Below, piece by piece: positions 1 through 11,061 of a stretch of 64,000 nucleotides of DNA. A program made the translations under genes and the position numbers. The DNA comes from Sparassis latifolia (lineage: Eukaryota > Basidiomycota > Agaricomycetes > Polyporales > Sparassidaceae), in assembly GCA_018466975.1 (NCBI GenBank), contig CM031554.1, forward strand, positions 1,736,001-1,800,000. The letters run 5' to 3'. The notes under the pieces were generated by a model that saw only the letters and a program-made list of their open reading frames with translations, was not told the DNA's origin and searched no databases. Every line of letters begins with the position of its first letter. Within the stretch, counting starts at the first letter, position 1.

Positions 1-804
1 ACCCGACCTGGTCCAGCTCGGTGTCATGTTCTGGCCTTAGGTCGCCATCCGTCTCCTCGCCCTGCTCGGATTCTGCAGCAGGCCCAGGAGCGGAGGCACG
101 CGCCTGCGGGAGAGAGATGGTGATGGTCGGCCCCTTTTCCCTCTCTTTCCCCCTGCCCTTGGACTTCGCCGAAGCGGCAGAGATAGACGTCTGCTCGGAC
201 TCGCGTGCCTTACCCTTGACGCTTGCAACGCTGCCCCCGCCGCGTTTGTTCTTGTCCGCCTTCTGAATCTCGCGATATACTGCGAAGCCAATTGGCTATT
301 TGTAAGTGGAGACTGGATTTGATGGAGACGCACCGAGTAGTTCCTGCTGGAGCAGCTCGACCATGTCGCCTATTTCGATGAGCTCGAGGCCTTTGAGCAC
401 GTCCGATGCGGAGATGCTCTTGTGCTGCTTCGAGCTCGCTACATCGTGCGCTGTAGCAGCTATGAGGCCACATACGGCGTGAGCGTTCGAATGCCACAGT
501 ATCAACCGTCGTCATACCGAGGTAGTTGATGAAGACGGTGGCCGACTTGACAATCGAGAGTATAACTTCCTTCTGAATCTTCACGTGGTCTGGCAGCTGT
601 GAACATCCGCCAACGTGTCATCCAGTGTTTCGCATGACTTTGGGAACACGTTTGTGTGTTGGAAGGAGAGGTACGCACTGCGCTGCGAGCAATCCTGGTA
701 ACGAGACTTCGCGGTAGTTCAAAGCTGTCTATTCCCTCTGGGACAGTCTCCTGCGGGATCAGGGCTGAGACAGAGCCCGTATTTGCTTCTTTGCTTCTGG
801 GCAT
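1..804 (-). CDS. DPB4: DNA polymerase epsilon subunit D (POLE3/Dpb4-like histone-fold protein), 3' end outside window
   Basis: Small histone-fold subunit of the replicative polymerase epsilon; in other eukaryotes it pairs with a second histone-fold protein and also serves in chromatin remodelling (CHRAC). Exons on the minus strand: 804-679, 596-518, 459-334 and 279 to beyond base 1; all junctions are GT-AG and keep frame. The protein starts MPRSKEAN, then shows the family signature: LPRSLVTRIARSA, the SATVFINYL helix, then ATAHDVASSKQHKSISASDV and a LELIEIGDMV helix, ending the fold with YREIQKADK. The tail is low in complexity, Lys/Arg-rich then Glu/Asp-rich, as in family members. About 203 residues are visible and the stop lies outside the window. 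The identification rests on the histone-fold pattern; a CHRAC17-like role is equally compatible. Confidence 0.9.
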
Positions 805-1187
805 TCAAATTTCACGGCTTGATAAAAAGATCGTTGGTGGTGAGGCGCACGGTCGCCGGTGGCGGATGAGCAGAGTACAACAGCGGGCGCTTATCAGCCG
901 CCACCCACAGTTCTCGAGAAGGCAAGTCCGTTCATTCGACTCCTCAACATTCTCAGAATCACATAAATAAATACCCCCTCTACTCCAAACGCATTCCAAG
1001 GCCCTTGGAAAAGGCCTACAGCCCACAGGCGAGTAGGGATACAAGACGAACAATATGGATACACGGTATGATGTGCCAGAGCGCGGAATGTACGTGTAAA
1101 TCGCATAACAATTCCTCAAGAATCCCGGTAGACACAACAGATATGCAAAAAACTCGAAAAGCAAGGGAAATGAGCAACGGGAAAAGA
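805..1187. other. Intergenic spacer between transcription factor 3' end and polymerase subunit start
   Basis: No gene is supported here. The spacer must hold the 3' UTR of the upstream transcription factor and the promoter of the polymerase epsilon subunit. Long open frames on both strands lack codon bias and homology signs. Confidence 0.6.
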
Positions 1188-4100
1188 TCACGATGTCATG
1201 GACCGCACGCTCCCTGCACTTGCGTGCGGGTGGCGATGGTGCGGGCGTGCGCCTGCCACGGCTGGGTTTATTGTCGGCTGCGCCTCGCCGTACTGTGCGT
1301 CGGGCGAGGCCGACGTGCTCTGATGCAGGTGCAGAGGCTCCGCATAGTCCTGCGTCTGAAGTTCCCCACATATATGCACGTTGAAGTCCTGCAACATCTT
1401 CCCGTAGCGGTCTGTTGAGGTAGAGGGTAACACGTGAACTGCAGGACTGGAAACAAAGGGGGACGTACGAGCAAGAGGAACACGCTCGCCTACGCGGGAG
1501 AGTGTAGACCTGCCGAAGGGTGAATATGAACATGACAAAGTTAGATGAGGCACCATCAACGGACGTACCGAATGAAATCCAGTTCTACCTTAAGTATCGT
1601 GCACTGCTCCTCGCTCTTCATCTGTGTTGCGACGTCGAGGAAGCGCACAAGAACCCTACCCGCCATAAACCAACAAATCTATAGGCAATCAATCAATACC
1701 ACAGCAACTGACAATCGAACGCGCGACACAAGTGCAGACACACATTGGCGAAGTGTCCCAGCAGAGCGAGATCATAGCTCGTCGAGCACACGTCGTACAG
1801 CAAATTAAGAATACGACGTGCCGCGTTCAGTATCTTGACGGACGAGATGCACGACGCAGCCCCAATGCTGGCGTGAGACTCATGCAACAGAATTTGAGCA
1901 CTAGCCGACGAAACCTCATCAGCGCATCAATCACCGCAACAAACCGAGCTGCGCACAGATGCGGGGCATTGCATGCCGAGAACAGATGTACGTTGACCGT
2001 GTTGTGCTGCAGCGGGTTACGCAGGTGGGGTGGAAATGACGGGAGGAACGCCGCGACGAGCTGGTCGAGCTCGACGAACGCGGGCGTATCGCGCACGTCC
2101 CGCGGGCGCTGGCTGCGCTCGCGCTCGTCGATATGCGCATGCGATCCCCCAGCCATCGCGCTGTACGCCGCAGGACTGTACGACGCTACCGCAGGGTCGC
2201 CAACATAGTAGCGCGCGCGGAAGCGCATGTTGAAGTTCTTCACCCGTGAGAGCATCATGCACGCCTTGATGTACAATGTAAATGCATCAACTTGTCCTAC
2301 AGGATGGATTGTCAAGACATTACGGTCGTGCGACCACTGTCGATCCTCTGGAAGGACCAGCATCTGCGGAGTATCGGTTGGGGCATGGGCGTTGAAAGAG
2401 GGAAGGGGAAGGGTTGCTTACGCCTTGCTCAAACTGGTCACCGCGGACGGGAAGCAACTGCGAGACATCGAGGTCATCAAGTAGTATTGCCCAAGCATGG
2501 GAGCAGCCGTGTATGCGTTCAGACGCATATGCTGCATGAGGAAGACCCATCAGAACAACGAAATATGTCTATGGATAAAATCTGCCGCCCACCAAGCCAG
2601 AATACGTTGCGCCGCATCTCATCTTCGATGACCGTTTTCGCCGGCGGGATAAGGGACGGCGGGCGATGGCCGTTGTAAAGCCCATGGAACGGCGGGCAGA
2701 CATTTAGCCCGAGCGGCATGAGGAAGCGCACGGATAGCCCCGTAGCAGTGTAGATCTAGCACGGGTAAGATTGACCCATCAAACGTTCGCGGAGCAATGC
2801 ACATACCGATGACCACCTGCGCGTTTATGCAAGAGCGTCGGTCAGTACATAGTAGCCGGGAGTGTATATATATAAGGCGCACTTTGCATTGGACCAGTAC
2901 CACGATGCGATGAGGATCTGGGCTGCACCGCAACGACTGTCAGACAAAGAGGCGCGCATACCCTGCTCGACGCACATTGTACGACTTGGAGGAGCTTTAC
3001 TCCGTTGTAGATCATTTCTTCTATCTCGGCACGGGCATATTTTACTTGCAGCTCGGCAAAGGTGTCGGACCAGTGCTCTGCGTTCTTGAGGTGTCCGGGC
3101 CATGGATCATCTGGACTGGTTGTTAACGCTGCACTACATGATACATGCAACTCAGGTGTACCTGCTGGAACTGTGTAGGACGGAATTGGGGGCGGTACGG
3201 CCCGGTGTACATGCTGCCCACCGCGCAGATGGCATGCAGAACCGCGGTCGACGGAAAGTCATGATGGGTTGGCGGAAGTGAGAGCGACGTCAGAAACGTG
3301 GGGCCGTGGAAGAGTCGGCCTGCGTCTGCATTGAAAGCAAAGTACGCTTCCACACTGCACACAAGCCATGAGAACAAAGGGCCGGGAGTTGAGAAAAGAA
3401 GACGCACAGATGCCGTAGGAAATCCGGATTGGGCAAGTTCTTTGGCCAAGAAGCCGTGAGCATATCCAAATGGGAATCGGATCCAGATGGAGATGACGAG
3501 GCTATTGTGGCCGAGCTTGACGGAAGAGGTGGTGTTGGCGTGTCCATCAGACTTGCGACGTCTGCCAAATTGTCCAATGCCGTTCCCGCATGGAACTGCG
3601 CGAAGTCGAGCGGTTGTCCGGCATTCTGCAAGGCCATCTGAGATTCGAGAGCTAGAATTGGGTCCAGTGCAGAATTCAAATACAAGGGATCATTGGGGTT
3701 GTTGGCCGGCGGGATAAATGCCTCACTCGTCATCTTATCTTTCTCCCGCAGAAGCGCCTCGAGTTCGTCTGCATTCGTCATCAGACTGTGGTGGGCCAGA
3801 AGACATAGGTAAATACGCACTGATTTTTCGCTCGAGGCGTTCAAATCTATTCTTAGGGTGCTCCTGCGGCTCCTGCTGGACAGTCTCGGTGGATACTGAT
3901 GCCAATATCAATGAATCAACGGGGGCGGGAATCAATGTCGACGCACCGGCATCAAAAGTGCACTCCGGGTGCGCTGGGAGGTTCGCACCGGCAGGAGCGT
4001 GGGCAACAGCGTAAGCATGCGAGCGCACGCAGGTGGAACACGGTCTGTTGGCGTCACTGTGCATAGATCCTGTCAATCATTCGGCCTCGGGCTTCGGGCT

Positions 4101-4340
4101 TCGGGAAGACAGACCATTTCTGGGGACGCGTGTCAGTAAGACAGACATGACTGACAGGGAGAACAGAGTTTACGCACTAGCTTGCGCCTGCGGCACTGGT
4201 GACACGCCTGTTTCGGAAAGTTGTGAGAAAGAAGGGCGGTGGTATTAGGGGAGACTCACCTGATTCCTACGTAGAACATGGGGGGATGGAGACGAGCTGG
4301 TGGACGGGTTAGTATTCGACACGGGCAACGTCTTGGGCAT
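1188..4340 (-). CDS. Zn(II)2Cys6 fungal-specific transcription factor
   Basis: Nuclear DNA-binding regulator, 756 residues in 16 exons: 4340-4260, 4207-4178, 4119-4115, 4056-3821, 3768-3408, 3354-3199, 3115-2976, 2922-2883, 2816-2807, 2755-2593, 2531-2422, 2363-1957, 1900-1744, 1678-1569, 1509-1469, 1411-1188 (2271 nt, in frame throughout). The zinc cluster reads CHQCRRRKL then KCD then NRPCSTCVRSH, with the last Cys 22 residues later (HPECTFD). A short coiled coil follows (RLERKINELEALLREKDK). The middle region shows the fungal_trans pattern: SVRFLMPLGLNVCPPFHG, VIEDEMRRNVFWLAYA, LLDDLDVSQLLPVRGDQFE and RVKNFNMRFRARYY. Two exons are tiny (5 and 10 nt). The exon 6 donor (GTACCG at 3198) is weak but is the only one I found that keeps frame. 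It is transcribed away from the terpene synthase-like gene. The target genes cannot be told from sequence. Confidence 0.92.
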
Positions 4341-5345
4341 GGTTTGCAGTGTTCTGAGAGAACTGGGACGGACCCAACAGATCACTAATTTCTATCCGTC
4401 GCTGTAACTCGGTAAAGCCGTGACGTGTGACGCTTACTGTGACAAACACCCTTCTTGCGACAAAAAGAGCCTCTGCGATGTGACGCGTTGCGTCCACGTG
4501 ACGGACAAATCCGTCATCTAAAACACGAGAGCAGATGACAAGCCTCCGAGTTGGAGTCGGTTATTATACTTCGTCGCTCACCGCTCGCATCCAAGGTCGA
4601 AGTAGGCACTTTCGGTGCACGGTGCCACCTTCTGGATCATACAATGAATAAGGTGCTGATTCGCCATTGTGATCACTGGGTTTCTGTGCCAACGAGTGAT
4701 ATACGAGAGAGTGGTGGAGGAAAGAGCACGAGAACGAGCTTCGTCCGGTCTATATATACTAGACAATATGCACAAAAATGGCTGTTATTAACTGAACTTG
4801 GATAGAACGGATCAGAAATTTGTTTGACATGCGAGGGAGAATATTGTTGTACGTCCGTAATTGTGCGAAATGTTTGGTCTTGTCTGAAGCGACATCGAGT
4901 TGGGAGATCTAGCACGAAGTTCATTGAACGCCAGGTTGTAGGGGCCGGCGGCATCGAGTTATCTGTACGATCATAGCCGAGCGGTGGAAGATATAACGAC
5001 TAGATAAGGCAGGTGTGGTATGATCCAACGGATATTCTCTTACTAGCTCGAGGTTCCAGGAAGATAGCCTGAAACACGCGTTGCATCTGACGTTCAGCAC
5101 CATTCAGACGGGATGAGTGCCTTGGGAAAACTTCATGAGTTGAGCATGTCGAACGTACGAACCGTCAGGCTTCGGCGAGGTCCGTGACATTGAGAGTCAC
5201 GCGTTCTTTTTGTTCTCCACCGCCTCCACGTCCTCCAAATATCGGGTATATTTCTTCAAAACTCGTCAAACGATTTGTACTCAAGCCTATGCTAATACTT
5301 TGCAGTCAATCGCTGTATCGAATTAGAAGCTCACTGGTCTGGTGC
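4341..5345. promoter_or_regulatory. Shared divergent upstream region of the Zn2Cys6 factor and the terpene synthase-like gene
   Basis: About 1 kb without a supportable gene, lying between two genes that point away from each other. It must contain both promoters. I saw no clear TATA box at a convincing distance from either start; CGG-type half sites occur but not in a spacing I would call a binding site. Confidence 0.5.
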
Positions 5346-6623
5346 ATGGCTCCGCGTAGCATCCAGCTTCCCAACCTCGTCGCACTCTGTGCAGACTTTG
5401 AGCTGCGCAGCAACTCGCGCTGCCATGCTGTTTCCTCCACTGCGGAGCGATGGGCGTTGGCGAGCACATTCCTCGACGAGGAAGAACGGAGAACATTTCC
5501 GGGTTTGCGCCCCGGCTTGCTTGCGGCCTTGTGCTACCCCACGTGCGACGCCGCGCAGTTATTGCGCCTAGCGCAGTTTTTCGTCCTTCTCATACACTGG
5601 GTCGACAAGGAAGATGTAAGCGAAGATGCGGATGCGGAGGCTGCGTTTGATCCGTGCGTATAATGTTTCTGACTTAGACTGTTGTCACTGCCGGGATCTG
5701 CGACGGCGCAGGAACACTTGCTAGCGGTGTTGGTGCGCCGGCAGTGGACGATGGTGCTGATTGCATCACCTGACCTATTTTATCCACACAGCAGAACCAT
5801 TTCATTTTTTCCCGGCGACGAGATGCTGATGGCCCACTTACTCGCAGGATCCAACAACGATTTCTTGGCGCCTCGCTCGTACCCTGGCGCGCTCGCTTTC
5901 TGCGGCACCTGAGCGCGTTCCACTCGTCGCTTGAACGCGTCGCGACGGACAACGCAGACGGCGTCGTGCCTGACTTCGAGTCGTACGTCACACTCAGAAG
6001 GGATTCATGCGGCATTAAGATGATGTTTGATCTCATCGAGTACGCGGAAGGCCTAGTCGTACCGGAGGATGTCCACGCCCTACCGGCGATGCAGCAACTC
6101 CGTCAGAACGCTGCGGATATCGTGGCATGGTCGATTGTGAGTCTCTCCCGTAGACACCGAGTTTCCACACGGAAAGAGATTTTGTGACGTTGAGACATCC
6201 GTCTCTTTTTTCGCAATATCAACTAGCTTGGAAACGGCGAAATATATTCGATCGATCTCATGTGTTTGCGGTTATAATCTGCAGGACATCGCCTCGTATG
6301 CGCGCAAACAAGCGAGGGACGACAAGCATAACCTCGTCGCAGTGCTCATGGCTCAGAAGGGTCTCGCGGCACAGGGTGCCGTGAACACTGCGGCGCAACT
6401 CGTGAAAGCTACTGCCGCGAGTTTCCTCGCAAACGAGCGGACACTCCTCCGTTCTACATCGTCTGGCACGACGGACGCCGACATCCGCAGGTTCATGCTA
6501 GGCCTGCGTGACTGCGTCGCTGGGGCGGTGCACTGGCTGTACGAGACGGAGCGCTTCTTCGGGGAGTCTGGCGAGGACGTACGCACGTTCGGGTGGGTGT
6601 TCTTGCCGCCCAAGGAAACGTAG
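5346..6623 (+). CDS. Terpene synthase-like protein (basidiomycete sesquiterpene cyclase family) with degenerate NSE motif
   Basis: Family members cyclise farnesyl diphosphate using three Mg2+ ions held by an Asp-rich motif and an NSE triad. Exons: 5346-5657, 5712-5732, 5792-6136, 6285-6623 (1017 nt, 338 residues, a usual length). The start MAPRSIQLPNL matches the family N-terminus (upstream in-frame ATG codons are less likely). Visible landmarks: an acidic stretch DKEDVSEDAD at the position of the D(D/E)xxD motif; DFESYVTLRRDSCG and LIEYAEGLVVPEDV in the middle; then WSI, DIASYARKQARDDKHN across the last intron; and WLYETERFFGESG near the C-terminus. In active enzymes the WSNDxxSYxxE segment carries Asn, Ser and Glu ligands. 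Here the Asn is Ile and the Glu is Lys; only Ser remains. The frame is otherwise clean, so this is a recent loss, a pseudoenzyme or an altered catalyst. The last intron is 148 nt. Confidence 0.85.
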
Positions 6624-7036
6624 CGGCAGGACAGGTGTGGTTCAAGAATGCGGACACGTCCCTAGACTACCTTCACTCTTTTAGTGGACCATATGCACAC
6701 TTGCATCGACTAATTCTACCATCGTTCGTATATACCATTTGCTAAAACACGAGATCTTTCTACGAATTCGATTTACCCGTATACCTACCCATATGGCATT
6801 TGGCGTTCATCTTAACACTGGTATGGAGTTACGATAAGCGAGGCTACAAATTCGCCTGTGGCTGGCTGATGGAGAAACCACTGACTTTGCACGCAATTCC
6901 TATGGTACATTGCATCCTGAGAGATACACATTGCTTTACGACTGCTAATGTTAATCATCAGCTATCGTAAACATAATACACGCACGGCACCGGCATAATT
7001 GCAGTCGCCTAACTGCATATACATATCTGAGCATGG
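6624..7036. other. Intergenic spacer between convergent genes
   Basis: Terpene synthase-like gene and F-box gene end toward each other here. The spacer is AT-richer and holds only the two 3' ends as far as I can see. Confidence 0.6.
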
Positions 7037-9417
7037 TCAATCAAGTTTCGCAACGGAGCAAGCAAGCTTGTCTTTGAACAGGGCCAGTACTTGGTAGTCG
7101 GCCTTCACAGTCGAAGTAACCGCATTACTGTACAACCGCACCGCGAGGGGCACAAACGGCGGTGTGTCTTTCGTTATGTAGATCGCCTTCGGATCTGAAT
7201 TTCCCGCGTGCCTGCCATAGGCGAGTCAATGGCATAAATGGATGCAGAAGTGGGGTACTCAACGAAACACGGAGATGGTTCTGGACATCGGCTATGCTGG
7301 TCGGCGCTGAGTATGCAGAGGAATTTCCGTAATTGCAGAGGGCACAGCATGCGGGTTGCGCATTGTATTCGGTAAGAGACTTATACCTGCGCGTTTTCTC
7401 CAGACTCCTCACTCTCTTCTCTTGTGCAGCACTGATTTGGTCCCATTGAATCTCAGATACCGGCTGGGAGCGGTGCACTGTTAAGCAATGAGACATCTAC
7501 ATGCAATTAATCACGTTGTCAACAGTTAACGCAAATCTGACACCCACCGCCGCACGCCAACTCATCACGAGTTTCGACTCTCCCGGCACACTGCAAAGCC
7601 TGCACGATATCCTTGCGTCCTGCTCATCCATCTCGGCTATAGACGCCGTGTCTGGATTCATCTCACAAGCGTTGATAACCTGCACGGCCTGCTCCCTGTA
7701 AAGGCGAATAGGTGCAGTCGTCCACTGCTTTCGGTTGCGAAACTCTCCTTGTACGGCGGCATCAAAAACTGGGATTTTAAGCGGAGGATAATCGGTGCGC
7801 CACGGGCCAAAGGCATAATTGTTTGGGCGTATCGTCTTCGGCGAGTGATAGTGTGATGCCACCATGGGCCAGAACAGCACGCGTCGGCATGACGAGCATT
7901 GAAATGCAGTTTTGGCGAGGTCCTGAAACGGCACGGCCTTCCTACGACAAGACGTCGACGCGATATCCGGAAACTTGGTCTTCAAACGTGCAAGTACGTC
8001 TTTTTGCCATCGCTCGCTGAGGTCGGGCAGGATTTGATCAAATGCCTCACCCGGAATGTGGACGGAGTCAGGGAGCTCGACGATGGTGCGAATCTCAGCA
8101 AATGAAATGAGATCGGCTGCGTGAGGGAGCGCATCATATTCTTCGAGTGACATTCGCGCTTTCTTGAGCGAGGCAGTCAGCGATGCCAGTCTTGCTTTCA
8201 TCGCGTGGACACGCTGCCATTTTAATCTACACTCTTTCCGTTCAGTCATGAACACAACGAGCTTGGGCTTCATTTTTTCCCAATCTTTGTTCATTTGCTG
8301 ATCAGGAATGAAGCTTATATTGCACAACAGTGAACACATACCTGCATCAGTCAACCGTTCTGCCACACCCACCATCGGAAGAGCATTTAACTGCGTCTTC
8401 GAGCATAATATCTCAGTATCAAAGCCAAGCGTATCAAGGCGCCGACAGATGCTGTGAATCCTGTCATCCTTCAGGCGTTGCTGCCGTGCACGATAAATAT
8501 TCTCCTGTACTTGGATGTACCTTTGGCACGCGTCGACGTGCTGACGCGACAAATGAATCGAAAGTATTTAGAGCAAAGCGCATATTGGAACTTACATCCG
8601 CGTGCTGGTCAAGGAAAGTGTTCCTTAACGTTATCAGCACCGCCTGTTCTTCCCCAGTACGCGCCTGCTGCCACAGAACCTTCATACGATTGACTTCTGG
8701 TTTATGATAGATTCCCATGGAGGAAGCTTAGGAGGGGGACAACGGTGAATATTCACACATAAACAAGCGACGAGGACACACTTTGATTCCGAAGTGGTAC
8801 GCACAAGTCGAAATGAGGCTGTGAGGTGTTATATGGTTTTTCAACGATCCTGAAGGTACAATACAAGCGTCATATATTGCACTGAAATCACTGCAGAGTC
8901 AAACATACATATCACGCTGGCAATCATGACAATAGCGAGCGCTGAACTCGAAGGTGGCTTTGACCTCAGGGCCATTGGCGCCACATTGGTGGCAATGGTG
9001 CCCAAAGATCAAGTCGGTGTAGTGATGTTCGCGTAAGTACGGTGGACAAACAGGCAGGTTCGCGCTGCCTTTGCGTGCTTGTCTCCAAACTACATCCATG
9101 CTGCGATGTGTAAGAGTAGCCCTGAGGAGTTTATTCGTAAGAATCAAGTTTAGCAGATCTTTCGGGGAGAGATGGCGGAAAATCTGTCAAAAGACGCGGT
9201 TATTCATTAGTATACAGGTCCTTACGACGTTCCAACTGACCTCGAAAAAGATATCGAACGGAACGTCCATCAATGCTGCTGAACTTGGACCTTCGAGCCC
9301 CTGAGAGGGTATAGCTTGCGTGAGACGCTGCTTGCGCCTTGGCGGACGGGCTGCCTCCACCTGAGCTGGAATTTGCTTGTCAGGTCCCTGCTTTCGCTTT
9401 CTCAGCGTCGGGGCCAT
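7037..9417 (-). CDS. F-box protein with Cys-rich C-terminal region
   Basis: Likely substrate receptor of an SCF ubiquitin ligase. Eight exons: 9417-9241, 9183-8916, 8849-8805, 8726-8596, 8540-8342, 8284-7548, 7496-7264, 7211-7037 (1965 nt, 654 residues, in frame). A basic N-terminus (MAPTLRKRKQ) is followed by the F-box: LMDVPFDIFFE, IFRHLSPKDLLNL, then LLRATLTHRSMDVVWRQARK. Next comes CHQCGANGPEV with CHDCQ, a pattern shared by a large Agaricomycete F-box family. The long exon ends in paired Cys motifs (FQCSSCRRVLFWPM, SCRLCSVPGES) that could bind zinc. The exon 2 donor (GTGATA) is the least certain junction; an alternative GTATGT donor at 8908 breaks frame. The substrate is unknown. Confidence 0.85.
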
Positions 9418-10023
9418 GTTGTCGTGCCGTATGCAGAGTTGACGGTAGTCTTGGAACCAGACGAGAGCGGTGGCAGCGCCGGTGCATCACGTGAACTGAC
9501 AGCGGAGAGCGAAAAACAGATGCACAACTACCATTGACCGAATCTATAGAATGAAGAGTATGATTTTCGAACTCGTCCTTTGTTCACTCGGCATTTCATC
9601 TATCTCCAGAGTTATTACGATATTTTGGAGAAGACCAATTCAACTAACGGTGAAAAGGGTTCCAACGCTGTGCGACCTACTACCATAAATGGAACTGGTT
9701 CGATCTCAGGATCTATAGATTCGTCGTCGAGGAAGTACTTGGGATCCTGACTCTAATGAGCTAACATCATCTTCCTCGCTCATGAACTCACGACTTGTAT
9801 AAACCGCTAGACCTCAGTCAGGCGTCGTGCAGTTAGGAACGTCCCAACTTCAACATTGGAGACTACGATTGAAGTCGATACTCTCGCTGCAATTCCTGTT
9901 CCTCCGGAGACTCAAGTAAGAACGACCTGTGGCAAGCATAACTTGGGCAGGACTGACTCGATAAGGCTGTTCCTCTCATAATCTAGGGTTTGAGTAGTCA
10001 GCCGTCGGGGTCACATCGTCACC
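9418..10023. promoter_or_regulatory. Divergent promoter region between F-box gene and rhodanese-domain gene
   Basis: About 600 bp between two gene starts that point apart. No open frame with coding character. No TATA box I would defend. Confidence 0.5.
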
Positions 10024-11061
10024 ATGGACTCAAGACGCGACGATGTGTCCTCAATCTACACAGGTGCATCTACAATGAGCTACGGCGAAGTAGTGGACCG
10101 CGATCTCCCCCCAGTTCCTACACAGGCCCAGCTGTCGGATGTAGAGGCCTGCCCTCAGCGCACGCTCGAGGACGTCCGCGAACAGGCAGCCCAGAGCGTC
10201 GCCGTCCGCGCTATTCGCAAATCAGAGCTCGTCGACGACAGCAAAGTCGGAGTCGTTATCACGCTATCGCACACATCTGATGAGCGCTTCCTCGGCCTCG
10301 TCGCCTCCGCTATCAAGCATGCGCTCCGCACCAAATCGTACTTGTTCGCCCTAACCGCACCCAGTGCCACCCCACAGAGCGAGAGCCCGCTACTCCTCAG
10401 CAGCTCTTGCGACGAAGCCGTCCAGCGTGCGGGCCTGCTCGTCTGCTCCAAATTCCTCAGCCGCGTCGTGCGCGCAAACATCTACGGAGGGCCAGGCCGC
10501 TGGATTGGTTCTGTGCGCGACATCGGGTCATCCTCGTATGACGATGCGGCGCTGTGGGACGTCGTGCGCAAAGCTGCGCGCAGACCGATTGATCCCTTGA
10601 TTCCTCCACCGTCCTCTCGCAGCGTCGACCAGCTGCTCAGCCATGCACGAGCGCGCCTCCAGCGAATCACGCCGCAGCAGGCGTACGAAGAGCTGCACGA
10701 CACAGCTTCCCTATGGCCTGTCGTCCTTGTCGATATCCGACCCGAGGCGCAGCGTATCGCCGAGGGAGGTATCCACGGATCGCTCCTTATCGAGCGCAAC
10801 GTGCTGGAGTGGCGCTTCGATCCACGGTGTGCCCACAGGTTGGCCGTCGCAGATCGGTACGATCTGCGCATCATCATATTTTGCCAGGAGGGATATGCAT
10901 CGTCGCTCGCTGCGGCGTCGTTGCACGACCTTGGGATGTTGACTGCTACGGATATTATCGGTGGGTATGCTGCGTGGAGGGCAGCTGGGTTGCCTTCTGA
11001 GGTGGAGATCGTTCCAATTTCTCGCGATTCGCCGTCAATTGAACCCGATCAGGATTACTAG
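10024..11061 (+). CDS. Rhodanese-like domain protein with an additional conserved N-terminal domain
   Basis: Single exon, 345 residues. The C-terminal part is a rhodanese fold: PVVLVDIRPEAQR, then a GGIHGSLLIERNVLEWRFDP strand-helix, the active-site loop FCQEGYASSLAA with its Cys present, and IIGGYAAWRAAGLP at the end. Rhodaneses move sulfur or act as phosphatase-like or scaffolding domains; a retained Cys supports catalysis. The N-terminal half (about residues 60-175; KVGVVITLSHTSDERF, DEAVQRAGLLVCSKFLSRVV) looks like a DHHA1-type fold, but I am unsure of that. It is joined by a Pro-rich link (PIDPLIPPPSSRS). The start is the first ATG of the frame, with CACCATGG-like context. No intron is seen, unlike its neighbours. 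Confidence 0.85.
   Translation: MDSRRDDVSSIYTGASTMSYGEVVDRDLPPVPTQAQLSDVEACPQRTLEDVREQAAQSVAVRAIRKSELVDDSKVGVVITLSHTSDERFLGLVASAIKHALRTKSYLFALTAPSATPQSESPLLLSSSCDEAVQRAGLLVCSKFLSRVVRANIYGGPGRWIGSVRDIGSSSYDDAALWDVVRKAARRPIDPLIPPPSSRSVDQLLSHARARLQRITPQQAYEELHDTASLWPVVLVDIRPEAQRIAEGGIHGSLLIERNVLEWRFDPRCAHRLAVADRYDLRIIIFCQEGYASSLAAASLHDLGMLTATDIIGGYAAWRAAGLPSEVEIVPISRDSPSIEPDQDY

Noticed and set aside
805..1533. 242-codon minus-strand open frame over the end of the transcription factor
   Set aside because: It overlaps the supported final exons in another frame and has no domain or normal composition; a shadow.
3111..3161. GTACAC donor at 3161 with CCAG acceptor in the transcription factor
   Set aside because: Good-looking 51-nt intron, but both possible acceptors lead to early stops; the GTACCG donor at 3198 keeps the full frame.
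8850..8908. GTATGT donor at 8908 with CTTCAG acceptor in the F-box gene
   Set aside because: It looks ideal and gives a 59-nt intron, but the downstream exon then cannot join the next one in frame; a GTGATA donor at 8915 closes the whole model.
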